Source: Cellulomonas sp. URHD0024 (GTDB lineage Bacteria; Actinomycetota; Actinomycetes; Actinomycetales; Cellulomonadaceae). From it: a stretch of DNA of 64,000 bases. Made by a program: the position numbers and the translations under genes. The stretch spans positions 125,741 through 189,740 of the forward strand of contig NZ_KE384505.1 in NCBI RefSeq assembly GCF_000426185.1. The letters are read 5' to 3'. The notes under the pieces are model-generated. The model did not search any database. It had not been told where the DNA came from and worked only from the letters and a program-made list of their open reading frames with translations. This document shows, in pieces, positions 53,739 through 62,493 of this stretch (position 1 is its first letter; every line of letters starts with the position of its first letter).

Positions 53739-54926
53739 TCAGCGGGCGCCGAGGGCGTGCTCGAGCGCCAGCTGGTTGAGGCGCACGAAGCCGAAGCCGC
53801 GCTCGGCGACCGCGTCGACGTCCAGGTCCTCGTACGCGGACGGGTCGGCAAGCAGGTCGCTCAGCGTCTCGCCCTCGGAGAGCGTCGGCTGCGAGAGCTC
53901 GAGGACGCCGGACTCCTCGAGCGCGGCCTGCACCTCGGGGTCGGCACGGAACGCCTGTGCGCGCTCCTTGAGCAGCAGGTACGTCGACATGTTGGCCGCC
54001 GCCGAGTCCCAGACGCCCTGGAAGTCCTCGGTGCGCGACGGCTTGTAGTCGAAGTGCCGCGGACCGTCGTAGCGCGGGCCGCCCGAGGGGAAGCCGTTCT
54101 CGATCAGGTCCACCGTGGCGAACGCGGAAAACAGGTCGCCGTGGCCGAACACGAGGTCCTGGTCGTACTTGATCGACTTCTGTCCGTTCAGGTCGATGTG
54201 GAAGAGCTTGTCCGCCCACAGCGCCAGGCCGATGCCCTGCGTGTAGTTGAGCGCGGCCATCTGCTCGTGCCCGACCTCGGGGTTCAGGCCCACGATGTCC
54301 CCGTGCTCGAGCTTCGCGATGAGCGCGAGGGCGTGGCCGATCGTCGGGAGCAGGATGTCGCCGCGAGGCTCGTTCGGCTTGGGCTCGAGCGCGATGCGCA
54401 GGTCGTAGCCCTTCTCCTTGATGTACGCCGCGACCGTGTCGATGCCCTCCGCGTAGCGCTCGTGCGCGGCGAAGAGGTCCTTGGCGGAGTCGTACTCGGC
54501 GCCCTCGCGGCCGCCCCACATGACGAAGGTGCTGGCCCCGAGCGACGCGGCGAGGTCGACGTTGCGGACCACCTTGCGCAGGCCGTAGCGACGGACCCGG
54601 CGGTCGTTCGACGTGAACGCACCGTCCTTGAAGATCGGGTGGCTGAACGTGTTCGTCGTGACCATCTCGACGGTGATGCCCGTCTCGGTCAGGGCGCCGC
54701 GGAACCTCTCGAGGATCTTGTCGCGGTCGGCGTCCGAGGAGCCGAACGGCACGACGTCGTCGTCGTGGAACGTGACGTGGGCGGCGCCGAGCTCGGCCAG
54801 CTTGTGCACGGACTCGACCGGGTCGAGCCAGGGGCGCGAAGCGCCGCCGAACTGGTCCTGCGCGTTCCAGCCGACCGTCCAGAGGCCGAACGAGAACTTG
54901 TCCTCAGGGGTGGGCCGCGGTGTCAT
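53739..54926 (-). CDS. xylA: Xylose isomerase
   Basis: A 395-residue TIM-barrel enzyme converting D-xylose to D-xylulose. [30 protein letters not shown] (catalytic His), [28 protein letters not shown] and [16 protein letters not shown] (metal ligands) mark the Actinobacterial class I form. First gene of xylA-xylB, repressed by the divergent ROK protein in all likelihood. Confidence 0.95.
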   Translation of the reverse strand: MTPRPTPEDKFSFGLWTVGWNAQDQFGGASRPWLDPVESVHKLAELGAAHVTFHDDDVVPFGSSDADRDKILERFRGALTETGITVEMVTTNTFSHPIFKDGAFTSNDRRVRRYGLRKVVRNVDLAASLGASTFVMWGGREGAEYDSAKDLFAAHERYAEGIDTVAAYIKEKGYDLRIALEPKPNEPRGDILLPTIGHALALIAKLEHGDIVGLNPEVGHEQMAALNYTQGIGLALWADKLFHIDLNGQKSIKYDQDLVFGHGDLFSAFATVDLIENGFPSGGPRYDGPRHFDYKPSRTEDFQGVWDSAAANMSTYLLLKERAQAFRADPEVQAALEESGVLELSQPTLSEGETLSDLLADPSAYEDLDVDAVAERGFGFVRLNQLALEHALGAR

Positions 54927-54954
54927 GGCATGTCTCCTCGTCGAGATTGATTTG

Positions 54955-54972
54955 CGCGACGAATTTATCGCG
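54955..54972. promoter_or_regulatory. Putative XylR operator between xylA and its regulator
   Basis: CGCGA (54955-54959) and TCGCG (54968-54972) form an inverted repeat around an AT-rich centre that includes the xylA -10 box, ideal for repression by the ROK protein encoded divergently. Confidence 0.5.
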
Positions 54973-54990
54973 GCGAGCCGCTAAGGTCAA
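54962..54990 (-). promoter_or_regulatory. xylA promoter
   Basis: On the minus strand TTGACC (54985-54990), 17-base spacer, TAAATT (54962-54967); about 36 bases before the xylA ATG. Good match for a SigA promoter. Confidence 0.65.
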
Positions 54991-54994
54991 CCCC

Positions 54995-56122
54995 ATGGCG
55001 AGACAGGAGCAGATGCGGGACCAGAACCTGGCCGTGGCGCTGCGCGCCATCATCGACGCCGTCAAGCCGCTGTCTCGTGCCCAGCTGGCCGCACAGGCGG
55101 GGTTGGCTCGGGCCACCGTGACGGGGCTCGTGGACCAGCTCGTCGAGGCGGGCCTGGTCCGCGAGCTCGAACCGACCCAGACCCAGCGCGCCGGTCGGCC
55201 CGCGGTGCCTCTCGTGGCGCAGCGTGGGACAGTCGCCGGGCTGGGCATGGAGATCAACGTCGACTACCTCGGGGTTCTGGTGATCGACCTCGCCGGGGAC
55301 GTGCTGGCCGAGCGGGTCGAGTTCGAGGACCTGCGGAACTCGGACCCCAAGGCCGTGCTGGGCCGTCTGATGCGGATCGCCGACGACGTCGTCGCCACTC
55401 TGGACGGCGTGTCGGTCGCGGGCTCGGCGCTGGCACTGCCGGGGCTCGTCGACCGCGTGACCGGACCGCTTCGGATCGCCCCGCGCCTCGGCTGGCGGGA
55501 CGTCGACGTGATCGCCCTCCTCGGCGGCCCCCGCCCGCGGCTGGCCAACGAGGCGAAGCTCGCCGCCCGGGCGGAGGCGCACGCGCGCCGGGGCGGCTCG
55601 TTCGTGTACGTGTCCGGCGAGGTCGGAGTCGGCGGCGCGATCGTGCTCGACGGCGAGCTGTTCCGCGGCCGCCGCGGGTGGAACGGCGAGATCGGTCACA
55701 TCCGCGTCGACGGCGGATCGCTCGAGGAGGTGGCCGGCCAGCACGCGATGCTGCGCGCGGCCGGCATCGACCCGGTCAGGCGGCTCGAAGCCCTCCTGCA
55801 GGCGCTCGACGCCGGCGACTCGCGGGCGCAGGAGGCGGTGGCGCAGGCGGGCCGGTCGCTCGGTGTCGCGCTCGCCGCGGCCGTGAACGTGGTCGACGTC
55901 CCCGAGGTGGTGCTCGGCGGCACGTTCGGTCGACTGTTCGACCATGTCCGCGGGCCCGTTCAGGAGGAGCTCGACGCGTCCGTCATCTTCGCGCCGTGGG
56001 CGCCGCTGACCGTCTCGAGAGCCCGCGCGGGTGCCCACCCCGCCATGAAGGGTGCGGCGCTCGCTGTGCTGAACGGCGTGCTGTCGGACCCGGCGAGATG
56101 GCTGCGCACCGCGCGGGTGTAG
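54995..56122 (+). CDS. xylR: ROK-family transcriptional repressor of xylose genes
   Basis: A 375-residue regulator. An N-terminal winged helix-turn-helix (SRAQLAAQAGLARATVTGLV) is followed by a ROK sugar-binding domain (GLGMEINVDYLGVLVIDLAG, GEVGVGGAIVLDGELFRGRR, GEIGHIRVDGG). The Cys-rich zinc site of ROK kinases is absent, as is common in regulators. Its start is 68 bases from xylA, on the opposite strand, so it should sense xylose and repress xylAB; the sugar is inferred from context. Confidence 0.85.
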   Translation: MARQEQMRDQNLAVALRAIIDAVKPLSRAQLAAQAGLARATVTGLVDQLVEAGLVRELEPTQTQRAGRPAVPLVAQRGTVAGLGMEINVDYLGVLVIDLAGDVLAERVEFEDLRNSDPKAVLGRLMRIADDVVATLDGVSVAGSALALPGLVDRVTGPLRIAPRLGWRDVDVIALLGGPRPRLANEAKLAARAEAHARRGGSFVYVSGEVGVGGAIVLDGELFRGRRGWNGEIGHIRVDGGSLEEVAGQHAMLRAAGIDPVRRLEALLQALDAGDSRAQEAVAQAGRSLGVALAAAVNVVDVPEVVLGGTFGRLFDHVRGPVQEELDASVIFAPWAPLTVSRARAGAHPAMKGAALAVLNGVLSDPARWLRTARV

Positions 56123-56219
56123 TTCTCGCGCGGTCACTGGCGTGTGCGCGGGGTGCCGTTCTCGCGCGGGCCCGGGCGGGCGCGGCTGTGCCCCTGTCGC
56201 CGTCGTAGGCTCGTGCCCC

Positions 56220-57233
56220 GTGAGCAGCCTCTGGATCGGTACGTACCCCGTCGCAGGAGCCGGCACTCCTGTCGGTCAGGGGGAGGGCATCTGGCGGGCC
56301 GACCTGGTCGACGGGGTCCTGCAGGACGCCCGGCAGGTGGTGCAGACCCCGTCGCCGTCGTTCCTCGCGCTGCACCCGAGCGGGACGGTCCTCTACGCGG
56401 CGAACGAGCAGACCGTCGGCACGATCAGCGCGTTCGACGTCGTCGGCGACGGACTGGTCCACCGCGCGACGGTCCCCAGCGGTGGGGACGACCCGTGCCA
56501 CCTGCTGCTCGACACGGACGGCCGTGCGCTGCTCGTCGCCAACTACAGCAGCGGTTCGCTCGCGGTCCTGCCCCTCGACGAGGCCGGCGGGTTCGCCGGC
56601 GAGGTCCGCGTGCTCGGGCATGCCGGCGCCGGCCCGCACCCGCAGCGCCAAGAGGGTCCGCACGCACACTTCGTCGCACACGCACCCGGCAGCTGGGTGC
56701 TCGTGGTCGACCTCGGGACCGACGAGATCCGGCGCTACGGCCGTGGACCGCAGGGTCTGCACGCCGACGGGATCGCGGCCACGTTCCCGCCGGGGACCGG
56801 CCCGCGGCACCTCACCTTCGACGAGGACGGCCACGTCGCGTACGTCGTCGGCGAGCTCGACGTGACGGTCCGCGTGCTGGCCTGGGACGCCGCCAGCGGC
56901 ACGGGGACGCTCGTGCAGACCGTGCCGGCCGTCGAGCGCACGACCGACGGAGCGCTGCCGTCGCACGTGGTGCTCGACGGGCGTCGGCTGCTCGTCGGCA
57001 CCCGGACGGCCGACGTGGTCGCCGAGTTCGCCACGGGCGACGACGGCCTGCTCGAGCACGTCGCGGACCACGCCCTGCCGGGTCGGTGGCCGCGTCACTT
57101 CGAGGTCGTCGACGGGTGGACCGTCGTCGCGGACCAGGTCTCCGGCGACGTGGCGGTGCTGGCTGCGGACGGCTCGGTGCGCGGATCCTGGCCGCTCCCG
57201 TCACCCGCCTGTGTGGTTCCTGCGCATCCGTGA
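56220..57233 (+). CDS. Lactonase, 7-bladed beta-propeller (6-phosphogluconolactonase-like)
   Basis: A 337-residue propeller of the YbhE/PF10282 type: LWIGTYPVAGAG, SFLALHPSGTVLYAANE, GDDPCHLLLDTDGRALLVAN, EGPHAHFVAHAPGSWVLVVD and PPGTGPRHLTFDEDGHVAYV are the repeated blades. It may hydrolyse 6-phosphogluconolactone or another sugar lactone. GTG at 56220. Downstream of the xyl regulator, so a role in sugar acid use is possible. Confidence 0.85.
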   Translation: MSSLWIGTYPVAGAGTPVGQGEGIWRADLVDGVLQDARQVVQTPSPSFLALHPSGTVLYAANEQTVGTISAFDVVGDGLVHRATVPSGGDDPCHLLLDTDGRALLVANYSSGSLAVLPLDEAGGFAGEVRVLGHAGAGPHPQRQEGPHAHFVAHAPGSWVLVVDLGTDEIRRYGRGPQGLHADGIAATFPPGTGPRHLTFDEDGHVAYVVGELDVTVRVLAWDAASGTGTLVQTVPAVERTTDGALPSHVVLDGRRLLVGTRTADVVAEFATGDDGLLEHVADHALPGRWPRHFEVVDGWTVVADQVSGDVAVLAADGSVRGSWPLPSPACVVPAHP

Positions 57234-57256
57234 CGTCGTTCCTGTGCATCCGTGAC
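57216..57256 (+). repeat. 22-base-spaced imperfect direct repeat
   Basis: GTTCCTGCGCATCCGTGAC (57216-57234) and GTTCCTGTGCATCCGTGAC (57238-57256) differ at one base and straddle the lactonase stop codon. Two-helical-turn spacing would suit tandem binding by one protein; could also be a simple duplication. Confidence 0.6.
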
Positions 57257-57370
57257 CGTTTCGTGATTCGCTGACGAGTGTCGCGAGGTCGCGACTGGGC
57301 GACGGGGCCCTCGGCGACATCGCGGCGCCGGCTGCGCGACGGAGCGCGGTCGTGTCACGAGGGAGTGGCC

Positions 57371-58117
57371 GTGCGCCGTGCCGATCGTCCGAACCGGGTC
57401 CCCGCGAGCCTCGCCGCTCTCGCACTGGTCGTACCGCTGTCCCTGTTCGCGCTCGCGCCGCCCCCGGTCACCGAGGTGGCGCACGCCCGGGTGGCCGAGG
57501 ACGTTCGCGGGTCCGCCGAACCCGAGCTGTCCGCCGCCGAGCCGGTGGCCTCGGCGACGGCGCTCTCGCTCTCGTCGGGCGTCACCGTGTTCGGGCTGCC
57601 GGTCTCCGCGCGGGTCACGGTGACCGCGCCCGGGGCGACGCCGTCCGGCGAGGTCGAGGTCCTCGTCGACGGGACGGCCGTCGGGCGCGGCCGGCTGGGC
57701 GCGGACGGCACCGTGCGGGTGCCGCTCCCCGCGACGGTCGAGGTGGGGCGGCACAGCGTCACCGCCGGCTACACGGGTGGTCCGGCGGTCGTCCCGTCGT
57801 CGACCGCAGCCCGCACCCTGACGGTCACCAGGACGCTCCCCACGGTGCGCACCGACGGCACCGACTGGTCGGTCGGTCGGTCGAAGCCGAAGGCCATCCG
57901 CATCCAGGTCACCGGGTTCGCGGGCGTCCCGCCGACGGGGACGGTCGTCGTGTGGGTCAACGGTGTGCGCAAGGGCTCGGCGATCCTCGACCGGTTCGGC
58001 CAGGCCGATGTCCGGCTCGCGAGCTCGACGAAGAACTCTGTCGTCGTGGTCACCTATGCCGGTGATGCGACGTTCGTGCCGTGGGCCGCGTCGCCGCACC
58101 TGCTCATCGTGAGGTGA
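57371..58117 (+). CDS. Secreted Ig-like (Big_3) repeat protein
   Basis: A 248-residue exported protein: signal peptide (ASLAALALVVPLSLFALAPP, residues ~13-32) and two Ig-like domains (~55-150, with GEVEVLVDGTAVGRGRLGAD; ~155-248, with GTVVVWVNGVRKGSAILDRF). The layout resembles the Big_3 parts of the WxL-like proteins at 21-26 kb, but there is no WxL region or anchor. GTG at 57371 follows GAGGGAG; GTG at 57365 is an alternative. Function unknown. Confidence 0.7.
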   Translation: MRRADRPNRVPASLAALALVVPLSLFALAPPPVTEVAHARVAEDVRGSAEPELSAAEPVASATALSLSSGVTVFGLPVSARVTVTAPGATPSGEVEVLVDGTAVGRGRLGADGTVRVPLPATVEVGRHSVTAGYTGGPAVVPSSTAARTLTVTRTLPTVRTDGTDWSVGRSKPKAIRIQVTGFAGVPPTGTVVVWVNGVRKGSAILDRFGQADVRLASSTKNSVVVVTYAGDATFVPWAASPHLLIVR

Positions 58118-58171
58118 CGCCCGGATTCTTCAGGGAGAATGGAGGCCGACCAGTCCCTGACAGGAGCCTTC

Positions 58172-59500
58172 GTGACCCTCGCACCCCGCGTCGCCATGCT
58201 CTCGGTGCACACGTCGCCTCTCGAGCAGCCGGGAACCGGTGACGCGGGCGGCATGAACGTCTACGTGCTGGAGCTCTCCCGGGCGCTCGCCGGGCGAGGC
58301 GCGCGCGTCGAGATCTTCACGCGCGCCACGTCGTCGGACCAGGCGGAGACCGTCACGCTGCCCGGCCTCGACGCTGCCGGTCGGCCGTTGTCCCGGGCGC
58401 AGGAGCGCGAGGTCCTGCTTGCCGACGACGTCGAGGCGGGCGTGGTCCCGCCGATCCTGGTCCACCACGTTCCCGCCGGCCCGTTCGAACGGCTCGACAA
58501 GAACGACCTGCCTGGCGTGCTGTGCGGGATGGCCGCGGGTGTCCTGCGCTCGGAGGCCGCGCGCCGGCCCGGCTGGTACGACGTGGTGCACTCGCACTAC
58601 TGGCTGTCGGGGCAGGTGGGCGCGATCGCGGCGGACCGGTGGGAGGTCCCGCTCGTGCACACCGCGCACACGCTGGCCCGCGTGAAGAACGCGTCCCTGG
58701 CGCCGGGCGACGTGCCCGAGCCGAACGTGCGCGTCATCGGCGAGGAGCAGGTGGTCGCCGACGCGCACGCCCTCGTGGCCAGCACGCCCGTCGAGGCCGA
58801 GGAGCTGGTCGAGCTCTACGGTGCCGACCCCGACCGTGTGCACGTCGTCGAGCCCGGGGTGGACCTGGACCGCTTCGTGCCGGGGGACCGGTCGGCGGCC
58901 CGCCGGTCGCTCGGCCTGCCGCCCGACCGGCAGATCGTGCTGTTCGCCGGCCGTGTCCAGGCGCTCAAGGCGCCGGACGTGCTGGTCAGGGCGCTCGGGG
59001 TGCTCAAGGTGACCGGCCGGCCCGTCCCGCTGCTCGTCGTGCTGGGTGGCCCGTCGGGACGGACGACCGCCGTGCGGGAGCTGCTCGCGCTCGCCTCGAT
59101 GACCGGGGTTGCCGACGACGTGATCATGCACCCGCCCGCCGACCGCGACACCCTCGCCCGGTGGTACCACGCGGCCGACGTCGTCGCGATGCCGTCGCGC
59201 AGCGAGTCGTTCGGGCTGGTCGCCGCCGAGGCGCAGGCCAGCGGGATCCCCGTCGTCGCCGCCTGTGTCGGTGGCCTGCGCACGATCGTCGACCACGACG
59301 TCTCCGGCAGGCTCGTTCGGGGCCACGATCCCGCCGTCTGGGCGGACGTGCTCTCCGAGGTGCTCGCCTCCGACGACCTGCGCCAGGCGTACGCGGTCGG
59401 TGCGCGTCAGGTCGCCGAGCGGTTCGGCTGGTCGACCACGGCGGACCAGATGCTCAAGGTGTACTCGGTGGCCGGCGAGATCCGGGCGTCCAGGGTCTGA
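58172..59500 (+). CDS. mshA: D-inositol-3-phosphate glycosyltransferase (mycothiol synthesis)
   Basis: A 442-residue GT4 enzyme that transfers GlcNAc from UDP-GlcNAc to inositol 3-phosphate, first step to mycothiol. [63 protein letters not shown] and [20 protein letters not shown] match MshA closely. I prefer the GTG at 58172 because GGAG stands six bases before it; the ATG at 58139 has its purine stretch too close. Confidence 0.94.
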   Translation: MTLAPRVAMLSVHTSPLEQPGTGDAGGMNVYVLELSRALAGRGARVEIFTRATSSDQAETVTLPGLDAAGRPLSRAQEREVLLADDVEAGVVPPILVHHVPAGPFERLDKNDLPGVLCGMAAGVLRSEAARRPGWYDVVHSHYWLSGQVGAIAADRWEVPLVHTAHTLARVKNASLAPGDVPEPNVRVIGEEQVVADAHALVASTPVEAEELVELYGADPDRVHVVEPGVDLDRFVPGDRSAARRSLGLPPDRQIVLFAGRVQALKAPDVLVRALGVLKVTGRPVPLLVVLGGPSGRTTAVRELLALASMTGVADDVIMHPPADRDTLARWYHAADVVAMPSRSESFGLVAAEAQASGIPVVAACVGGLRTIVDHDVSGRLVRGHDPAVWADVLSEVLASDDLRQAYAVGARQVAERFGWSTTADQMLKVYSVAGEIRASRV

Positions 59501-59543
59501 TAGCCCTGCTCACCCCTCGTGGCTCTGCGGCAGGATGGCAGCC

Positions 59544-60284
59544 ATGACCTACACCCTCGTGCTGCTCCGCCACGGCGAGAGCGAGTGGAATGCAAAGAAC
59601 CTGTTCACCGGCTGGGTCGACGTGGCCCTGTCCGAGAAGGGTGTCGAGGAAGCCAAGCGCGGCGGCACCCTGCTGACCGACGCGGGTGTGCTGCCCGACG
59701 TCGTGCACACGTCGCTCCTGCGGCGGGCGATCACGACCGCCAACCTGGCGCTGGACGCCGCCGACCGGCACTGGATCCCCGTGAAGCGCTCCTGGCGTCT
59801 GAACGAGCGGCACTACGGCGCCCTGCAGGGCAAGGACAAGAAGCAGACGCTCGACGAGTACGGCGAGGAGCAGTTCATGCTCTGGCGCCGTTCGTACGAC
59901 TTCCCGCCGCCGGACATCGAGCTGGGCTCGGAGTTCTCGCAGGACAGCGACCCGCGCTACGCCGGGGAGCCGATCCCGCGCGCCGAGGCCCTCGAGCAGG
60001 TGCTCGTCCGTGCGCTGCCGTACTGGGAGTCGGACATCGTCCCCGACCTGAAGTCCGGCAAGACCGTGCTGGTCGCGGCCCACGGCAACTCGATCCGCGC
60101 CCTGGTCAAGCACCTGGACAACGTGGACGACGCGACGATCGCCGGGATCAACATCCCGACGGGCATCCCGCTGCTCTACACGATCGACGAGACGACCCTC
60201 AAGCCCACCAACGCCGGCGGCACGTACCTCGACCCCGACGCCGCGGCCGAGGCGATCAAGGCCGTAGCCAACCAGGGCCGCTGA
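59544..60284 (+). CDS. gpmA: 2,3-bisphosphoglycerate-dependent phosphoglycerate mutase
   Basis: A 246-residue glycolytic enzyme. The phospho-His is in [20 protein letters not shown] (His10), [17 protein letters not shown] is the substrate loop and [17 protein letters not shown] holds the second catalytic His. The mshA-gpm-phoU/senX3 order is usual in Actinobacteria. Followed by an array of palindromic repeats. Confidence 0.95.
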   Translation: MTYTLVLLRHGESEWNAKNLFTGWVDVALSEKGVEEAKRGGTLLTDAGVLPDVVHTSLLRRAITTANLALDAADRHWIPVKRSWRLNERHYGALQGKDKKQTLDEYGEEQFMLWRRSYDFPPPDIELGSEFSQDSDPRYAGEPIPRAEALEQVLVRALPYWESDIVPDLKSGKTVLVAAHGNSIRALVKHLDNVDDATIAGINIPTGIPLLYTIDETTLKPTNAGGTYLDPDAAAEAIKAVANQGR

Positions 60285-60290
60285 CCCTCC

Positions 60291-60340
60291 GCAACGTCCG
60301 CCCTCGTGGGGCCTATAACGCCCACTTGTGCGGACGTTGC
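60291..60340. repeat. Palindromic repeat copy H
   Basis: GCAACGTCCGC (60291-60301) pairs with GCGGACGTTGC (60330-60340); inner GTGGGGCCTATAACGCCCAC. Begins seven bases after the gpmA stop. Confidence 0.88.
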
Positions 60341-60353
60341 ACTTTGCGCACTA

Positions 60354-60403
60354 GCGACGTCCGCCCATGTGGGGCCTATAGCGCCCACGTGTGCGGACGT
60401 CGC
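60354..60403. repeat. Palindromic repeat copy I
   Basis: GCGACGTCCGC (60354-60364) pairs with GCGGACGTCGC (60393-60403). Compared with copy H, the third pair changes from A-T to G-C on both arms, a compensatory change. Inner GTGGGGCCTATAGCGCCCAC. Confidence 0.88.
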
Positions 60404-60404
60404 G

Positions 60405-60449
60405 GTTTCCGCACTAGTGGCTTCCGCACTAGTGGTTTCCGCACTAGTG
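60405..60449. repeat. Three tandem 15-base repeat-arm fragments
   Basis: Three consecutive near-identical units of TTCCGCACTAGTGG at 15-base spacing lie between copies I and J. They resemble left-arm fragments (TCCGCACT-GTGG) and look like a small local expansion. Confidence 0.75.
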
Positions 60450-60496
60450 GCGTCCCCCCATGTCGGGCCTATAGCGCCCACTTGTGCGGACGTTGC
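60450..60496. repeat. Palindromic repeat copy J
   Basis: Degenerate left arm GCGTCCCCCCATGT, centre CGGGCCTATAGCGCCCA and an intact right arm ending GTGCGGACGTTGC. Confidence 0.8.
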
Positions 60497-60511
60497 GGTT
60501 TGCGCACGAGT

Positions 60512-60559
60512 GGCGTCCGCACTCGTGGGGGCTGTAGCGCCCACGAGTGCGGACGTTGC
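60512..60559. repeat. Palindromic repeat copy K
   Basis: GCGTCCGCACTCGTGGG (60513-60529) and CCCACGAGTGCGGACGT (60540-60556) form a long stem around GGCTGTAGCG. Confidence 0.9.
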
Positions 60560-60595
60560 GTTGTGGGGGGGGGATCCTGGATCTCGACGACGAGA

Positions 60596-60629
60596 GAGAG
60601 CGGCAGCTCCCTCAGGAGCTGCCGCTCTC
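60596..60629. terminator. Bidirectional terminator between gpmA and phoU
   Basis: Perfect 15-bp stem (60596-60610 with 60615-60629) around CTCA, in the convergent gap. The rest of 60285-60734 holds the palindromes and no gene. Confidence 0.85.
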
Positions 60630-60734
60630 GTCGGCCGGTCGCGCGTCCCCCTCAGAACGCGCGACCGGCCCGCCCAGAGACACCACGGGCGACCGATCGG
60701 CCCGCGCGACAGACGCGCCAACCGACCGGAGGTC

Positions 60735-61400
60735 TCAGCCGACCGTCTGGTCGAGCTCCTGGCGTCCGGCGCCGGTCACCAGGTAGGTCACGCGCCGCGC
60801 GACGGAGACCCCGTGGTCCCCGAAGCGCTCGTAGTACCGGCCGAGCAGGGTGACGTCGATGGTCTCCTGCGTGGTCCCGGCCCACGAACCGCCCAGCAGG
60901 GCGGCGAACGTGTCCTCGTGCAGCTCGTCGAGAAGGTCGTCGTCCTGCTCGATGCTCTCCGCGAGCAAGACCTCACGGCTGTTCAGCAGGGTCGTGGTGC
61001 GACGCGCCACCCGCACGGCGGCGTCGTGCATCTCGGCGAACGTGCCGGACAGTGCGTGCGGCACGGCGTGCCGGGGGTAGCGCCCACGCGCGACCTGCGC
61101 GACGTGCCGAGCCAGGTCGCCCATCCGCTCGAGCGTGGCGCTCATGCGCAGGGCCGAGACGATGATCCGCAGGTCGGTGGCGACGGGCTGCTGCTGGGCG
61201 AGCAGGAGGACGCACCGCTCGTCGAGGTCGCGCTCCATGGCGTCGATGTCCAGGTCGTCTGCGATGACCGTCTCCGCCAGCGCGAGGTCGGCGGTCAGGA
61301 GCGCGATACCCGCGTTCGTGATGGCGTGCTCGACCTTGCCGCTCATCGCCGCCAGGTCCTCGCCGAGCTGATGCAGCTCGGCGTCGAAGATGTCCCGCAT
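60735..61400 (-). CDS. phoU: Phosphate transport regulator PhoU
   Basis: A 221-residue helical protein with two PhoU three-helix bundles: MRDIFDAELHQLGEDLAAMS, QQPVATDLRIIVSALRMSAT and ERMGDLARHVAQVA in the first; LDELHEDTFAALL and RYYERFGDHGVSVARRVTYL in the second. It normally links the Pst transporter to the sensor kinase and keeps the response off in high phosphate. It stands near senX3-regX3, far from the pst genes. ATG at 61400. Confidence 0.94.
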   Translation of the reverse strand: MRDIFDAELHQLGEDLAAMSGKVEHAITNAGIALLTADLALAETVIADDLDIDAMERDLDERCVLLLAQQQPVATDLRIIVSALRMSATLERMGDLARHVAQVARGRYPRHAVPHALSGTFAEMHDAAVRVARRTTTLLNSREVLLAESIEQDDDLLDELHEDTFAALLGGSWAGTTQETIDVTLLGRYYERFGDHGVSVARRVTYLVTGAGRQELDQTVG

Positions 61401-61529
61401 GTGCTCCCTCTCGTGCCGCGCAGGCAGGCGCCCCGCGGGGTCAGATTCGCATCGGCAGATGAACGGAGGGTCCCACCAAGATGAACGCACGGAGACCGTT
61501 GCGTAGGACTCCCGCACTTTCGGGCGGAA

Positions 61530-61754
61530 TCAGGATCCCACGTCGATGTCCGGAACGATCGCCATCTCGGTCACCGGAAGGTCGAGATCGTTCAGCAGCG
61601 TGACCAGTCCGGTCAGGGCGGCGGTGTCGGGCAGGCGGCAGGACAGCACCGTGTCCGCGCCCACGCGGGCGCTGACGATGTCGTAGGAGCTCAGCCGGGC
61701 GGCCTGCAGGTCGACGACGGCCGCGGTTCCGGCGATGCGGATGTGGTAGAGCAC
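61530..61754 (-). CDS. Small hypothetical protein
   Basis: A 74-residue protein, VLYHIRIAGTAAVVDLQAAR and later LTGLVTLLNDLDLPVTEMAI, with alternating strands and helices that could be an ACT-like fold (inference). I do not recognise the family. GTG at 61754 follows a GGGGGT stretch; a longer start at 61805 exists. Lies between phoU and the DUF1269 gene. Confidence 0.55.
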   Translation of the reverse strand: MLYHIRIAGTAAVVDLQAARLSSYDIVSARVGADTVLSCRLPDTAALTGLVTLLNDLDLPVTEMAIVPDIDVGS

Positions 61755-61916
61755 GGGACCCCCATGGGGTACGAGCCTCCAGCCTCGCGCGCCTTGCCCG
61801 TGCACGAATCGCCCGGCCGGGGTGAGATACCACTAGCACCGGCGGAGTCATCCGTCGCGGGTGAGCCGGTCGGCACCGCAGGGCCGTCGGGAAGGCACCA
61901 ACCGAAGGGATCCGCG

Positions 61917-62399
61917 ATGACCACGTTCACCGCTTGGAAGTTCGACACCGCCGACGGCGCCCAGAAGGCCGCCGAGGCGTTGCAGGGTGCCGCGACGGAC
62001 CACCTGGTCAAGATCGTGGACCACGCCGTGATCAGCTGGCCGGACGGCGCGACCAAGCCGGACATGCACCACTCGCACGAGGACAAGTGGCGCGGCACGG
62101 GCTGGGGCGCGTTCTGGGGGATCCTGTTCGGCGGACTGTTCTTCGTCCCGCTGCTCGGCGCGGCCGTGGGTGCGGCGGCCGGCGCGATCAGCAAGGCGAT
62201 CGCGGCGGTCGGGATCGACGACGCGCAGCTCGCCACGATCCGCGAGCAGATCACGCCCGGGACGTCGCTGCTGTGCGCGGTCACGGAGGAGGGTGACCTC
62301 GACCGGCTGGGCGAACGGTTCCACGGGCTGCACTGGACGCTCGTCGAGACGAACCTCACCGAGGCGGAGCGCTCGGTCCTGATGGAGACGTTCGGCTGA
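61917..62399 (+). CDS. DUF1269-family membrane protein
   Basis: A 160-residue protein, TTFTAWKFDTADGAQKAAEA, with a central Gly/Ala-rich hydrophobic hairpin (GAFWGILFGGLFFVPLLGAA and a following Ala-rich helix) and a C-terminal SLLCAVTEEGDLDRLGERF. This is the DUF1269 layout, a small family of unknown function. ATG at 61917 after GAAGGGA. Confidence 0.82.
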   Translation: MTTFTAWKFDTADGAQKAAEALQGAATDHLVKIVDHAVISWPDGATKPDMHHSHEDKWRGTGWGAFWGILFGGLFFVPLLGAAVGAAAGAISKAIAAVGIDDAQLATIREQITPGTSLLCAVTEEGDLDRLGERFHGLHWTLVETNLTEAERSVLMETFG

Positions 62400-62404
62400 C
62401 GGGC

Positions 62405-62421
62405 GTGAACGCCCGGTGAAC
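62405..62421 (-). promoter_or_regulatory. PHO-box-like direct repeat upstream of senX3
   Basis: GTGAAC at 62405-62410 and again at 62416-62421, 11 bases apart; on the minus strand GTTCACC and GTTCACG. Eleven-base spacing of GTTCAC units is the standard actinobacterial PHO/RegX3 site and fits autoregulation of senX3-regX3. Confidence 0.55.
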
Positions 62422-62481
62422 GCTCGACGGCAGGACGGGCCGGCGGGGCGTCGCGGGCGGGGTGCACGCCGGAACCCGCCC

Positions 62482-62487
62482 TAGGGT
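62482..62487 (+). promoter_or_regulatory. Putative -10 element of senX3
   Basis: TAGGGT ends seven bases before the GTG at 62494, placing the likely transcription start at or next to the start codon (leaderless mRNA). No good -35 is visible, which suits activator-dependent expression. Confidence 0.45.
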
Positions 62488-62493
62488 TGTGGT

